NCBI GenBank assembly: GCA_031216915.1 | Contig: CM062290.1 | Span: forward strand, 257,400,291 to 257,464,290 | Direction: 5' to 3' | Origin: Pictodentalium vernedei | Lineage: Eukaryota; Mollusca; Scaphopoda; Dentaliida; Dentaliidae | Length of the DNA: 64,000 nucleotides | In this document: positions 21,841-32,128 of the stretch, piece by piece | How the letters are laid out: each line of letters begins with the position of its first letter | Numbering within the stretch: position 1 is the first letter of the stretch | Made by a program: the position numbers and the translations under genes | The notes under the pieces: model-generated | What the model was told of the DNA's origin: nothing | Seen by the model: the letters and a program-made list of their open reading frames with translations, nothing else | Databases searched by the model: none

Positions 21841-23969
21841 GGCTTTGGGTACAATACTACGAGCAAATAGGTCTTCTCCAGTTGTTCTTGAGAGCAGAGC
21901 GCACAGGCGACTGGGAACTCCACACATATTGTGTTCGCAATATGATTCCAGTATTTCACGCAGGTGGTCATTTTGCATACGCAAAAAGTTCTCATCTCTA
22001 TTTGCAGCAGATGAATGAGCTAACAGAAATAATGCAACAGGATGATTTGAAGTTGTTCACTGAGAAAGGTTACTTTACCATAAGGCGCTCAGATAAATTC
22101 TGGGACGGGATATATTCTGATCAGACCATAGAGCAGTGTTTAATGAGAATGTTCAAGCTCCCTGGTGGTCTCACACATGGCAGGGGAATAACCGATAGCA
22201 CTGTTGCGAAATGGGTACATGGACTACCTCTTTGCCTTCCGATATGTAATGCTCTCGAAAATTTTGTTCATGTTCACACTGGTCATGGCGAACAACATCA
22301 GGATCTCCGTCAAAGTTCACAATTGACTGATGCCAATGATATCACCAAATTATTGAACTGGCTCAGAGTGCATTCCCCCTTTCAGAATAGAGATCCACTA
22401 CAATTAGTCTCTATAGCGACCGGGCTTGTGGCCGACGAAACTGTGAACTGTGACCAAGTTCGCAAAATTGGTGAATGTTGCGTATCGAATGTTGTAAGCA
22501 AAACGTTCAACAGCATCAAACTACGACGTGTTGACACTGTGAAGTCTTTCTCATCGATGGCAAATAGCATCAAAGTCCGTGGAAGTAAGGTAGTGATTGA
22601 CCCCACAATTCTGTTCAACCGCATCACATGTGTTATTCAGTCACAAGCAGAGATGGAAGAGTATCTCAAATATGAACTCGCCCCGAAACCACCAGCATTG
22701 TTTGATTCTGCTGGAATGAGGAAGACACAGAAAAGCACGCTCGGTAAGATCCTCAAAACATACGGTTCCGAGCAAACTAAAATCCCAGAACATTCTCTGT
22801 TTGTTGTAGATGGTGGATTTTTATTGAGGGCAGTTGTATGGCCTAAACAGTCGTCATATAAGGACATATGTACATCATATTCCAATTATCTAGTGAGACA
22901 TTTTGGGGCGAACGTCGTGGTTGTTTTTGATGGTTATGCTTGTACAATGTCGACAAAGGGCATGGAACAAGCCCGTAGATCTAAAGACAGGTATTCCATT
23001 GATATCAATATCTCACCCGAGTTACCAGCCACCACACCCCAATCCGATTTCCTTGCAAATGCCAAGAACAAAACCCAACTGATCGATCTTCTAATGCAGG
23101 AGCTATCTGCTATCAATATTCAGTCCAAGCAGGCCGAGGCTGATGCTGATGTACTGATAGCCGAAACTGCACTTGACATCGCTCAAGATGACAACAATGT
23201 TGTCGTTGTGGGAACAGACACAGACTTGTTAGTCATTCTTACCTCTCGAGTTCAACCGGGATGTAATATTCACATGATGTATTCCATTACCCCAAACTTA
23301 CTAGTTTCAGTTAGTGAAATAGCAACCAAAATGGGTGACCATAGAAGCAACCTCCTTGTAGCACATTCTATAAGTGGTTGTGACACTACTTCTGCACTCT
23401 TTCGAGTTGGTAAGAAGAAAGTATTCAGTACAATTGTCTCCGATGTTACTAGCGACTCACAACAGTATGTCTACACAATTTTGGCGGATGACAGTACACC
23501 AAGTGCAGTAGCCGCTGCCGGGGAACAACTTCTCCTGATCTTATACGGGAGTAAAACTGTTTCCTCTCTCGACCAATATAGATATGTCACTTACAAGCGT
23601 TATGTAGCAAAATCTAAACTGAATAAACTCATCGACCTAGCCTCACTCCCACCAAGCAGCGATGCTGCACAACAACATGTCTACATATGTTATCTCCAGG
23701 TGCAACAATGGCTGGGCACTTCGCTTCCTCCGACGGATTGGGGGTGGTCGCTAGACAATGGACTTCTTGTACCGACTGCAGCCACAAAGCCATGTGCCCC
23801 CGATAACCTACTGAATCTGATCAGTTGTGGTTGCAAGAGTGCTTGTACAAAAAGGTGTGGGTGTAAGAAGGCAGGACTCTCTTGCTCAGGTTTGTGTAAT
23901 TGCAGTTCGGATTCTTGTAACAACCACAGAAACACTGTCCTGTCGGAAATTTCTGAGTTCGATGAATAA
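21841..23969 (+). CDS. XPG/FEN1-like nuclease with C-terminal CXC domain (putative transposase)
   Basis: The open frame runs to TAA 23967-23969. Counting residue 1 at 21834, about 300 residues of unknown fold (WVQYYEQIGLLQLFLRAERT, then a helical region) precede a nuclease domain. Its acidic residues follow the FEN1/XPG order: D326 (VVDGG), D366 (VVFDGY), E435/D437/D439 (EADAD), D462 and D464 (GTDTDLL), and D517 (SGCDTTSALFRVGKKK, like the FEN1 helix-two-turn-helix entry). Residues about 665-698 are a tesmin/TSO1-type CXC cysteine-rich motif (CGCKSACTKRCGCKKAGLSC). No ATG starts the frame. TATTGTACAG at 21831-21840 is a good splice acceptor, so an upstream exon is likely (missing, or not recognised between 21.2 and 21.8 kb). 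It fills the transposon and is the only large frame in it. The function as a transposase is inferred from this context. Confidence 0.85.
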
Positions 23970-24043
23970 TATGTATATAGGTCATGTCATTTCTGTATAT
24001 AGCGTTGATAATAGTCAATGTAACTTAATCCATGTTGATTAAT

Positions 24044-24104
24044 TTGTACATTCTGTAAATATTATTTATTGATTTTTGTACATTCTGTAAATATTATTTA
24101 TTGA
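24044..24104. repeat. 31-bp tandem duplication downstream of the XPG-CXC frame
   Basis: TTGTACATTCTGTAAATATT plus ATTTATTGATT occurs twice in direct succession just after the stop codon. It may be part of the 3' UTR. No canonical AATAAA is seen. Confidence 0.7.
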
Positions 24105-24691
24105 TCTAATGCTGCCAGACACAGACGTGTCTGTTCGGTCCCAAGCCCGAAAATAGTTGAGTTCTCATGCTGACGAATTTTATGCCAAAAGGGGAACTCG
24201 GCCAGAAGCAGAGGGGGTCTTCCATAATGTCTATTTTGTAAGCAATGATAAAAGTCTTCAAATGGTGGTGGATTTTTTATCGTCTGTCCAACTAACATCC
24301 CGTTCTGTACTACGACCCTTTGGGCAAATCCGTTAGGAAAATCGTCATTTTTTGCGTTAATCCGATACTTTTTTGTGAATTTTCAATAATTTTTCGCAGA
24401 AATTGTCACAGAATGCACATTTTCCTCTAGGTAAATGTATATTAGACATTATGTAGCTAGAAATACGCGTAAACAAAAAATACAGTTGGATCAATTCGAG
24501 GTTACAAAGTTCGTGCGATTTTTTTTGATTTTTTTCAAACGCGTTTTCGAAAAAAGGCTGTAGAAAAAAAAGCTCAACTGGGATTTTAGGGGACTTTTGT
24601 CTAATCGTTCAGTGACATGTACTCGACATTCCCTGAAAAAATCAGCTTTCTCCGATTTTTTTCCCTAGTGAAACCTAATGTTCTTGGGCTA

Positions 24692-24865
24692 ACAGTGCGG
24701 AGTTACGATGTTGGGGAGCTGCTGGCAGCTGCTCGTCGTTGCTCGGTGGTTCTCTTCGGGTACTCCGGCTTTCTCCACCCGTAAAACTGTCACGGCCATG
24801 ATTAGCCCTTGTGCATAAGTATTTGTCCTCATTTCACCAATAAACAAATAAATAAATAAATATAC
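24692..24865 (+). mobile_element. SINE with 5S head, 3' part
   Basis: The continuation of 20887-21124 after the transposon: GTGCGGAGTTACGATGTTGG, GCTCGTCGTTGCTCGGTGG, CACGGCCATGATTAGCC and a final (AATA)n tail. It shares this 3' half with the tRNA-headed copies. Confidence 0.82.
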
Positions 24866-25262
24866 AATTTGTTAAAATCAAAAGATAAACTGCAAATTAC
24901 ACGGCGACTTTCTCTTCCCGATTCCTTCTTGACTGGGTTTTAGAATAAAGAAGAAACGTAGCTGTTTTGATGCTGAGGGAATTCTTTATTAATTGTAATA
25001 CATATTAATAAATTAGCTTTAAATATTTTACACAAATTGATATTTATTTTCACCCACAGAGGAGCGATATTTTATAGATCCATTTGCATCAGGTGGTCAC
25101 AAATAGCACTACGGATCGGATGGTAATGCCATTCTTGCAGTCCTTTACAATGCAAAATATTACTTTCTGGTAGTGTTTAATCAAATAAAATTCTTCCTTC
25201 GTCACTATCCTGAAATGTATACAAAATCCAATATTAATTATTTTGTGTACGTGCACTGGTAC
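24866..25262. other. No gene recognised
   Basis: AT-rich spacer with no supportable feature. Confidence 0.4.
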
Positions 25263-25264
25263 TA

Positions 25265-25588
25265 CAGTACGTGGAGCATTTATTTATTGGTGCTTAAGGT
25301 CACATACTTATGCACAATGGCTAATCATGACCGTGACAGATTTACGGGTGGAGGAAGCTGGAAGTACGTGGAGAGTGGATTGTAACAAAATCACCCGCGT
25401 TGTGAAATTAACCTAAAGTATTAGTTTCAAATTCCGTACATATGGACAAAAAAAACACAAGCAATGTTACAGCCAATGGACCTCCGGGTTTAACCCGGGT
25501 TCCATTGGCTGTAACTTTGCTTGTGCCTGTTACGCTTTGAAACAAATTTGCAATTTTTGCTTGGGTGGATAATACACTACACGTATTG
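25265..25588. mobile_element. TA-flanked MITE, family M, copy 3, with SINE insertion
   Basis: TA at 25263-25264 and 25589-25590. It is inverted relative to copies 1 and 2, with the same palindromic core (about 25483-25501). A 5'-truncated SINE interrupts the left end. Without the SINE and its duplication the MITE would be about 225 bp. Confidence 0.8.
25277..25365 (-). mobile_element. 5'-truncated SINE family S fragment with target duplication
   Basis: Only the 3' end of the SINE is present (TTTATTTATTGGTGCTTAAG to GGTGGAGGAAGCTGG), minus orientation. AGTACGTGGAG occurs on both sides (25267-25277 and about 25365-25375), an 11-bp target duplication made from the MITE end. This is direct evidence of retrotransposition by this SINE family. 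Confidence 0.8.
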
Positions 25589-25590
25589 TA

Positions 25591-26536
25591 CGTTACATTT
25601 GAAATCGGTATGCATTTTGGGGTCCTTTTTTCGTAAACCAAATACCAGCTTTTATTTTATTTTATTGATAAGAGCCTTATATCACACCATATCCGCCCAC
25701 TGAAAGCCCCATAACGTATTTATTATGCCAGTCCGTTGAAAGAGACAACCATAAGTGTAATTTATGTTCGATGTCGATCAACCTTCAGGTTCAATCATTC
25801 AAATCAAAAAACAGACGATAAAATTTACAGGCCAGGGGGGAGTAACTCGAAAATATTTGCATGAAATGAGAAGGGCAGATTATTCGGGTAAGGATTCTCG
25901 TTTGAGATCGTCACAGACAGTGCCAGTTGGCTTCTATATATGTCGTTTTAGTGGTTTATTTATTGTATTTATTTACATTTGTTTATTAAAATTTCCCAAA
26001 GACTTGAGGAAACGTATTATAGATGTTCCTTGCTCAACAGACACACAAGCGAAATTATTTGTTGTTCGTTGAACACGCGAAATTAGGAAAAACATCGAAG
26101 CGAGCGTTGGATGTCAAAAACAATGTCGGAACTGACCGTATATAAGCTCTATATAGGGTCAGCTCGATGATACACAGTCTCAAATACGGTCCCTAGATAT
26201 TGAAGCTGATTGGTCAATAACAATTACTGGCATAATAATTAATGCTATAGTGAGCTGTGGGATTCGATTGGAAATTCTTTTAGATTTGAAATGTTTTTTT
26301 TTTCCAATTCGATCAGAAATTTGAGATTTACGGGGCCCTACTGTTTTCTTCCTTGGAATATAAAGGACTGATGTGAAACAAGTATTTCATCAGAAGTGAA
26401 AAATTACCTACTTGTAATTCGCTACTGACGTAACAACGGTAATTAATTTCCGCTTCCTTATTCGACATTCGTTATCAATCGATTTAATCGCTTCATCTAC
26501 ATTCACAAAAGGGGAAAGTCGCCGTGCTATTTCACT
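25591..26536. other. No gene recognised
   Basis: A 102-codon frame (25764-26072) encodes a basic N-terminal part followed by a short hydrophobic stretch. I recognise no family and see no splice context, so I do not call it a gene. Confidence 0.35.
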
Positions 26537-26540
26537 TTAA

Positions 26541-26782
26541 CCCTTTACCCAACGTAACGGCCAAAACCGGCCAGCGCTATTCTCAAAAATCGCCAATTAA
26601 TTTTCAAAATATTTTCATTTTTTGTCTCAAAAACATAGGTTATGACCCCTCGTTGGAACGAGCTCGTCGAGCTCGTTCCAACGAGGGGTCATAACCTATG
26701 TTTTTGAGACAAAAATGAAAAAAATTAGTTATTCAAGAATTTTTTTTGCAAGTGTCGTCTGCTTTTCATGTTAGGTAAAGGG
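26541..26782. mobile_element. Palindromic TTAA MITE, family P, subfamily A, cleanest copy
   Basis: TTAA at 26537-26540 and 26783-26786. The ends are CCCTTTACCCAACG and CCCTTTACC, inverted. The core palindrome of more than 90 bp runs from TTTTTGTCTCAAAAACATAG through GACCCCTCGTTGGAACGAG and back, and is almost perfect. Length is 242 bp. Transcripts through it would form a long hairpin. Confidence 0.9.
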
Positions 26783-27009
26783 TTAAAATAGAACAGTATC
26801 ACCATTTACGCCTTGTAAATATTTCCAGTCACATGACAGCAACGCAGGTTGAACATTTCGCCCACTTCACAAGAATCTGAATTGCAAAAGTCATATCACC
26901 TGCTACATAGCGTCGGTGATGTGTGTGTGCATTTGACTAAACTTCCATGTGTTAAAACAAAAGGTTATTTTACCATTACAAATCTGGCATAATTTTTGTG
27001 TCCATTTGT

Positions 27010-27245
27010 GTTTTATCGGCGTTTAATGTCACACTAAACATCTATGGCTATATGATCGCAACACGGGTACAAAGTCAAGTTCCGCCAGTCGTTTTACCCA
27101 TGCTATCCACTTTGGAGAACTAACACCAGAAGCGCTGGTTACCAAGTCCACTTTTACCAGTAGAGTGCAACTTGTTTACCACTCTACACGAGCACTGTTT
27201 CACTTCTTGGGGTTCCCTTCGGGGGAATGGGGGTGGGGGGCACAA
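27010..27245 (-). repeat. SINE-like element (second body type), diverged
   Basis: It shares GGCGTTTAATGTCACACTAA, 'TTGGAGAACTAACACC', 'CCACTTTTACCAGTA' and 'TTCACTTCTTGGGGTTCCC' with 29800-30145 and 20165-20402. Confidence 0.4.
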
Positions 27246-27479
27246 ACATTAAAACTTTTTTAAAAAAAAAAAGTAAAAAATTGCCCCAGACTATACGAAA
27301 ACAAAGTTGAAAAGGGTTGAAAAGAATTGCGAGAAATAAATTTATCTCAACTACAGCGCTAACTCACAAATACAAAAACTAGAAAAAACAGAATTTACTG
27401 CATCCAGGAAATTGTGTGAAAAGGGTTAATGTATGATGAAAAAAACTATATAGCAAGAATTTATGGAGGCTTATTTTTG

Positions 27480-28020
27480 GGAGTAATATATTTTTAAACA
27501 TTACAGAAATGGATTTTTGTTAGCACTATTTACAGATATTCATACAGGAATCAATTTTTCTAAGAAACGAGAAAGGGCATATATGTGCATGGCATTTAAA
27601 GGGTTCGATCAAGGAATCAGCAATTGACATTACTGGATCTGCCACTTATTTAAATGATGAGATACATGTGTAATCCTCAGAATTGCATTAGTTGTTATAA
27701 AATGAGGTGGATCACATTTTGAACCTCTAGCAGGTTTCAACTCATTCGGTGTAGGGCCTATGTCTATAGGTTATGCCAAGCCAGAAGTAAGAGCAAAACC
27801 ACTTTACAAATATTGGCTCCAACAACTCCGGATCTGTCATAATTTATTTTCGGGGATAAAATAGTTTTAAAGAAATCAAAAATAGGTTTTCGTTAACAGT
27901 ATTTAAAGATATTCATTCAGGAATCAGATAATTTTTTCCAAGAAACCAGAAAAGGCATATATGTGCTCAGCATTCAAAGGGTTCGACCAAGGAAATGCAT
28001 TAGGAGGCAGGGGTCACCAA
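27480..28020. repeat. Direct repeat, about 375-bp period, two diverged units
   Basis: 27500-27615 and 27870-27990 share 'GATATTCATACAGGAATCA', 'GGCATATATGTGC' and 'AAAGGGTTCGATCAAGGAA'. Old local duplication. Confidence 0.5.
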
Positions 28021-28561
28021 AAATTTGCAAGACGTGACGTGGGGGTGGGTGGGTCTCTTGAGTGCTCCAAAAATGTGCATTTCTAACTTGTGCAATTTTT
28101 TGAATTTTTTAAAAATATATCAATATATCAGCTAATATATACCATCATTTGTGTTTCAAACCTTAAAGATGATGTTGTACTCACACTCTTAACATAAATA
28201 CAACATCAGGAGGCTTTATATGTGAGAATATTGGGCTTAATCTGGGAAAATGTCACACGTTAGTAGGGGGTGGGTGTCTTGTTCGAAATGTAGAAAATGT
28301 GCAGACAATATTTTGGGAAAATTCTCTCTGATCCACTAAATTCAACCTAAGTTATTTATTTATTAATAGAATTTGTATGGATAGAAGAGGAAAGTAGCCA
28401 ACACCTGAGAATACTGACAGAACAAGTCAAATGAAAATTTGTTCCTGTATATGTACACCTGCTCCGGCCAAGCCTGATAATGAACAGCTGGTCATTTGTA
28501 GATTGGGGCCCACAGCAGCCCACAGAGGTTTAAATTGGTACCAGTTTAAGAACATTATGAA

Positions 28562-28580
28562 CCCCCCCCCCCCCCCCCCT
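28562..28580. repeat. C homopolymer
   Basis: A run of about 19 C residues; likely to be polymorphic or length-uncertain. Confidence 0.8.
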
Positions 28581-28759
28581 AAAGACAGCTGTGCCTACTA
28601 AGTTTGTAAGTTTATTTTGAATTTTAATGAGAGAGTGGGGGTGGGTGTCTGAGAACGGTAGCAGAAAATTTGCACGTAGGGGTGGGTGGGAGTAAAAAGG
28701 AGCTGAATAAAAAATAGGGCGTCACGTCTTGCAAATTTTTAGTGCCCCCACCCCCCTGT

Positions 28760-29165
28760 AGGAGGGCCCAAAATGTGATTTCAAGCAATTCTGAAAAATG
28801 CACTCAGTGACGCCTGGGTGACCTCAGTGACCTTGACCCATATTTTGAACCTCGATGAGTTTTGACTCGTCTGGTGTTTGTTCCAGGTCCATACGTCATA
28901 CCATACTTGACATGAGCTTGACCCACTTAAATTTTGGCCACGCCCACTTTTTAGTGTAAAAATGCTTGTACGAACTTGGGGAATGCATTAGAGGGTCCCA
29001 ACATGTGATTTCCAGAAATTCTGAAAAAATGCACTTAATGAGCCTAGAGGACCCCAGTGACCGACACATATTTTGAACCTCCATCGAGTGTCGACTCATT
29101 TGGTATTGGTCCCAGGTCCAAAGGTCATCTCAGGCCTGAGATGTGGGCGTGACCCACTTTCAAAA
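28760..29165. repeat. Direct repeat, about 225-bp period, two diverged units
   Basis: 28763-28895 and 28991-29130 share 'ATGTGATTTC', 'AATTCTGAAAAATGCACT', 'ATATTTTGAACCTC' and 'CCAGGTCCA..GTCAT'. No frame is conserved between the units. Confidence 0.55.
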
Positions 29166-29439
29166 CACCACACGGACACCTAATGCCCCGGGAATTTGAG
29201 AAACAGAGGGTGCCGAGAACTTATGACTGTCGGTCAATATACCAAAAATCAACGAGATAGGACAATTCGTGGGGACAAAAAAGTGCTTAGAAGACAGAAT
29301 AAAAAAAAGAAACCGTACTAACTGGAGGGGGTGTCATTTGTGTGCAAAGCACGCTAAGATCTATCCCCGCATTTGTAGTATACCATAACGATAGTCACAA
29401 ATCAATTCACATTCTCTAATGACAAAAGTGCCACACACC

Positions 29440-29760
29440 AAAAATCCAAAATGTTTATGCATATATAGAGACCCCACCTGATCATATGAACACATCGTCA
29501 ACGTTTCAAATTAAACCCCTAGGAGTCTTTCGCCGGAAACCGCTTGTTTAACAGCAAAATTGGCACTGCGGGTGCCTCCTGGGTCCGAATCAAAAATCCT
29601 AAACCTTTATGTACATCGAGTGACCCTACCTGAACTTATGAACACACCGTCAAAGTTTCGAATTAAAACCCCAAGGAGACTTTCGCCGTAAAAACAATTG
29701 TCCGACTAAAGTGGCATCAGGGCGCCACATGGTGCTAAATGAAAATCCGAAACTTATTTA
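29440..29760. repeat. Direct repeat, about 159-bp period, two units
   Basis: 29447-29545 and 29606-29705 share 'CTTATGAACACACCGTCAA', 'AGTTTCGAATTAAAACCCC' and 'AGGAGACTTTCGCCG'. It is a short tandem array similar in style to the 16.5-kb array but with a different sequence. Confidence 0.6.
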
Positions 29761-29761
29761 T

Positions 29762-30145
29762 TTTTATTTATTTAATTGTTATTTATTTATTTTTATTTAG
29801 TTATTTATTTCTATTTATTTATTTTGCACAATGTCTAATCATGACCATAACGTGAGTATCAATTCAAGGCCAAGGGTGAGCGTTAATAAGCCATCCAAGC
29901 ATTGATGCACCTCCCAAGCATTGATGACTGGGTCCACTTTTACCAGTAAAACAGAGCCTGTTTACCGCAGTGAACCGGTACTGCCTCACCTCCGTGTATT
30001 TTATTAAAAAGTGCCCCACCCCAGATAGGGATGAAGTCAAGTTTAGTCTATAACTTTTACCTGTGCTTCCAACTCTAAGCGTTAGTTCGGATTCCATTTT
30101 ACCATTAAAGGAGAAGCTCGCTTCCCAGGGTTCCCTGGGGAGCAG
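29762..30145 (-). repeat. SINE-like element (second body type) with ATTT tail
   Basis: A long (TTTA)n tract at 29762-29823 is followed by 'GCACAATGTCTAATCATGAC', the SINE S tail, and then by the second body type ('CATTGATGACTGGGTCC', 'TTTTACCAGTAAAACAGAGC', ending 'GGTTCCCTGGGGAG'). Confidence 0.45.
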
Positions 30146-30667
30146 ATTGTTATTTTGAACAATCTATTCAAAATTGCTCAAAAGGTGTCCATTACCCTCA
30201 CATTACACGTTAGCTCTGCTTATCATCTTTCCAAATCTCCCCCAACCCCCACTCATAAGTTCCTTGACCTCAGCTTGAACAGCAGTGACAACCTATATGC
30301 ACTGCAATGCTTAAACTCGTAACGTGCTGAGAATTTTCTAGATGTGTTTCATCAAATCTGGGCATGCCTTATGTAAAGCAGCCATGACGACATTTGCTGA
30401 AAAATTAATCTAAAGGCAAAACGAGAAATCATTGCTCAAAAAACCCGTTCAATTTACATGGGGAAAATACAAAATTAAATGTCCCCAAATGAAGCTTATT
30501 TTATTGACAAGAGAAACCCTGTGCTGGGCAGGAATATTCACCAGCAGTATGCAGAGTTAATCACAACTGAAACTTGTTTCAGTGGTAACTAAAACACAGA
30601 AACGCAACGCGGTGTAAATGTATAAAATTCTTGCGAAATGCGATTCACCTCAGGGGATATTATTAGT

Positions 30668-30790
30668 TATCCTGTGTTTTCCAGGCTGTATGGGAATTTA
30701 CACCGGTTTGAGAACTCATACACCCTTAGGCGAAGCCGAAGGGTGTACGAGTTCCCAAACCGGTGTAAATTCCCATACACCCTGAAAAAT
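30668..30790. repeat. Strong fold-back sequence
   Basis: GGTGTAAATTCCCATACACC and GAGTTCCCAAACCGG pair with TATGGGAATTTACACCGG and TTTGAGAACTC, so the two arms of about 50 bp are nearly perfect complements around GGCGAAGCC. Probably a small fold-back transposon. I cannot define a target duplication. Confidence 0.7.
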
Positions 30791-30905
30791 ACAGGAATAA
30801 CGGATTTATTTCCAAGAATTTTGGTGTACTTAATACTTTAACCTACATTGTGGGCAAAAACTGACAGAAAATTAGTACTACGCAAGTCTCTTAAATAAAA
30901 CCAGA

Positions 30906-30970
30906 CAAATATGGATGCCATTGGAACTGGATCAATGAGCCAGTTCCAATGACATCCAGATCTTATATTT
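30906..30970. repeat. Short palindrome
   Basis: GGATGCCATTGGAACTGG pairs with CCAGTTCCAATGACATCC around ATCAATGAG. It lies 120 bp from the previous fold-back. Confidence 0.65.
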
Positions 30971-31316
30971 TATTGCACATAAATATTAAATTCCCTGTAT
31001 TTTTATTTTTGTTCTAACATAACCAAGCAGAAGGTATGAATTAATAATTAAAAATGGGCACTTTTTTAGCCATATAGCTTGCTCTTGTATATTCTTGTTT
31101 TTACACCGTGGTTAAATACGGTGTAAAAAAAGCCACTGTGGATTGCAAGTTACACCGTACCTCTCAGCCAATCACAATGCAGTATTTTGTTTCATTTGGA
31201 AATAAATTCTCTGTTTTGACAGATATCGAAAACATTTTTAATATGTTAGACCATTCTCGCTATCTTTTTAGGTTCAGTATAATGAAAAAACGTTATTTAT
31301 ACTCGAGAAAACTTAC

Positions 31317-32100
31317 GTTTACCCTCGATTCGCGCAGACAATTCTCGAAACAATCCATTCAATTTCTCCCCTCTTCTCGTTTTTTGCCACAGTTTTCTTC
31401 GGATATTCTTTCGAGTTGGTGTCGTGAGATCTGAAGCTGTTGATTGGGTAATGCTTGTCGGAAAAAGTCTAGAAATAGTACTGGTTGTCGACGTTCGATG
31501 AGTGGACGTTGTAGGAATCTGGGTAACTAGTTTAGACACCGTGTTGGAGGCTGTTGGAATCCGAGTTGTAGGCACTGGGTAAGAGAAGGTGGGGGTATGA
31601 ACTGGCGTGATCGTTGAATTTTCACAAAAAAAATTATCCCATGTAATAATGTTGCAGTTCACGTCATAAAACGAACCATAACACCAGTTGGAACCGTGGG
31701 AGTTTGTTACTTCTCCCCAGGGGCTGCATACTGTTTCTCTAAACCAAGTGAAAGGTCTGGTAGACGTTGGAAATGAAGCAGGGGTGAGCGTAGACGTTGA
31801 AAAGGGTCTTTTTCGCTTTTCACAAGATGCATGCCATTGAATAACATGGCATTTCTCATTGAACATGTTTCCGTAACACCAGTCCTCAATTCTGTGATAG
31901 CTGATAACTTCCCACGCGGTACAAACCGGGGCTTCGATCCGTCTCCGTTCTGCAGCAATGGATATTGGGGTTGTTTCTTGTCGGGTAACTTGCCTAAGTG
32001 ATTTGATCAATACCCCTCGTCTGTTATCCGTTCCAAACAAAGCAACAGACACGACACATTGACGGAATATCAAAAGGATAAACACGATCTTCAATGACAT
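31317..32100 (-). CDS. Secreted protein with two four-cysteine repeats and a mucin-like tail
   Basis: The ATG at 32100 (minus) begins a signal peptide (hydrophobic residues about 4-20). Two tandem repeats follow, with the same pattern C-x14-C-x8-C-x8/9-C. Conserved residues include CxxW, WCYG and VIQW or IITW (residues about 59-93 and 125-160). A Ser/Thr/Pro-rich stretch, probably O-glycosylated, occupies about 163-228, and a basic tail with RR, KR and RK pairs ends the protein. The frame itself reads to 31297, but GTAAGT (minus, 31316-31311) just before the stop is a strong donor, so a further exon is likely. TTTTTTTCAG ends directly before the ATG, so a 5' UTR intron is likely. I do not recognise the repeat as a named domain; it differs from fibronectin type II. 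Its role is unknown. Confidence 0.7.
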
Positions 32101-32128
32101 CTGAAAAAAAGGAAAAGGGATGTTTCAA

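Larger units (their letters stand above)
21128..24691 (+). mobile_element. Complete Academ-like DNA transposon
   Basis: The inverted ends read TAGYCCARGMACATTAG. A second, longer inverted block around AATCGGAGAAAGCTGATT lies just inside (21173-21190 and 24641-24658), and further imperfect pairing runs to GTTGAGCTTTTT. The 3-bp target duplication ACA is at 21125-21127 and 24692-24694. Removing the element rejoins the SINE: TGCAACAGTGCGGAG matches TGCTGCAGTGTGGAG of the 15.6-kb copy. Length is 3564 bp. It encodes one large frame with XPG-like and CXC domains. From memory, Academ transposases are described with an XPG nuclease and a cysteine-rich finger, and with 3-4-bp duplications; I could not check this. 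Confidence 0.85.
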
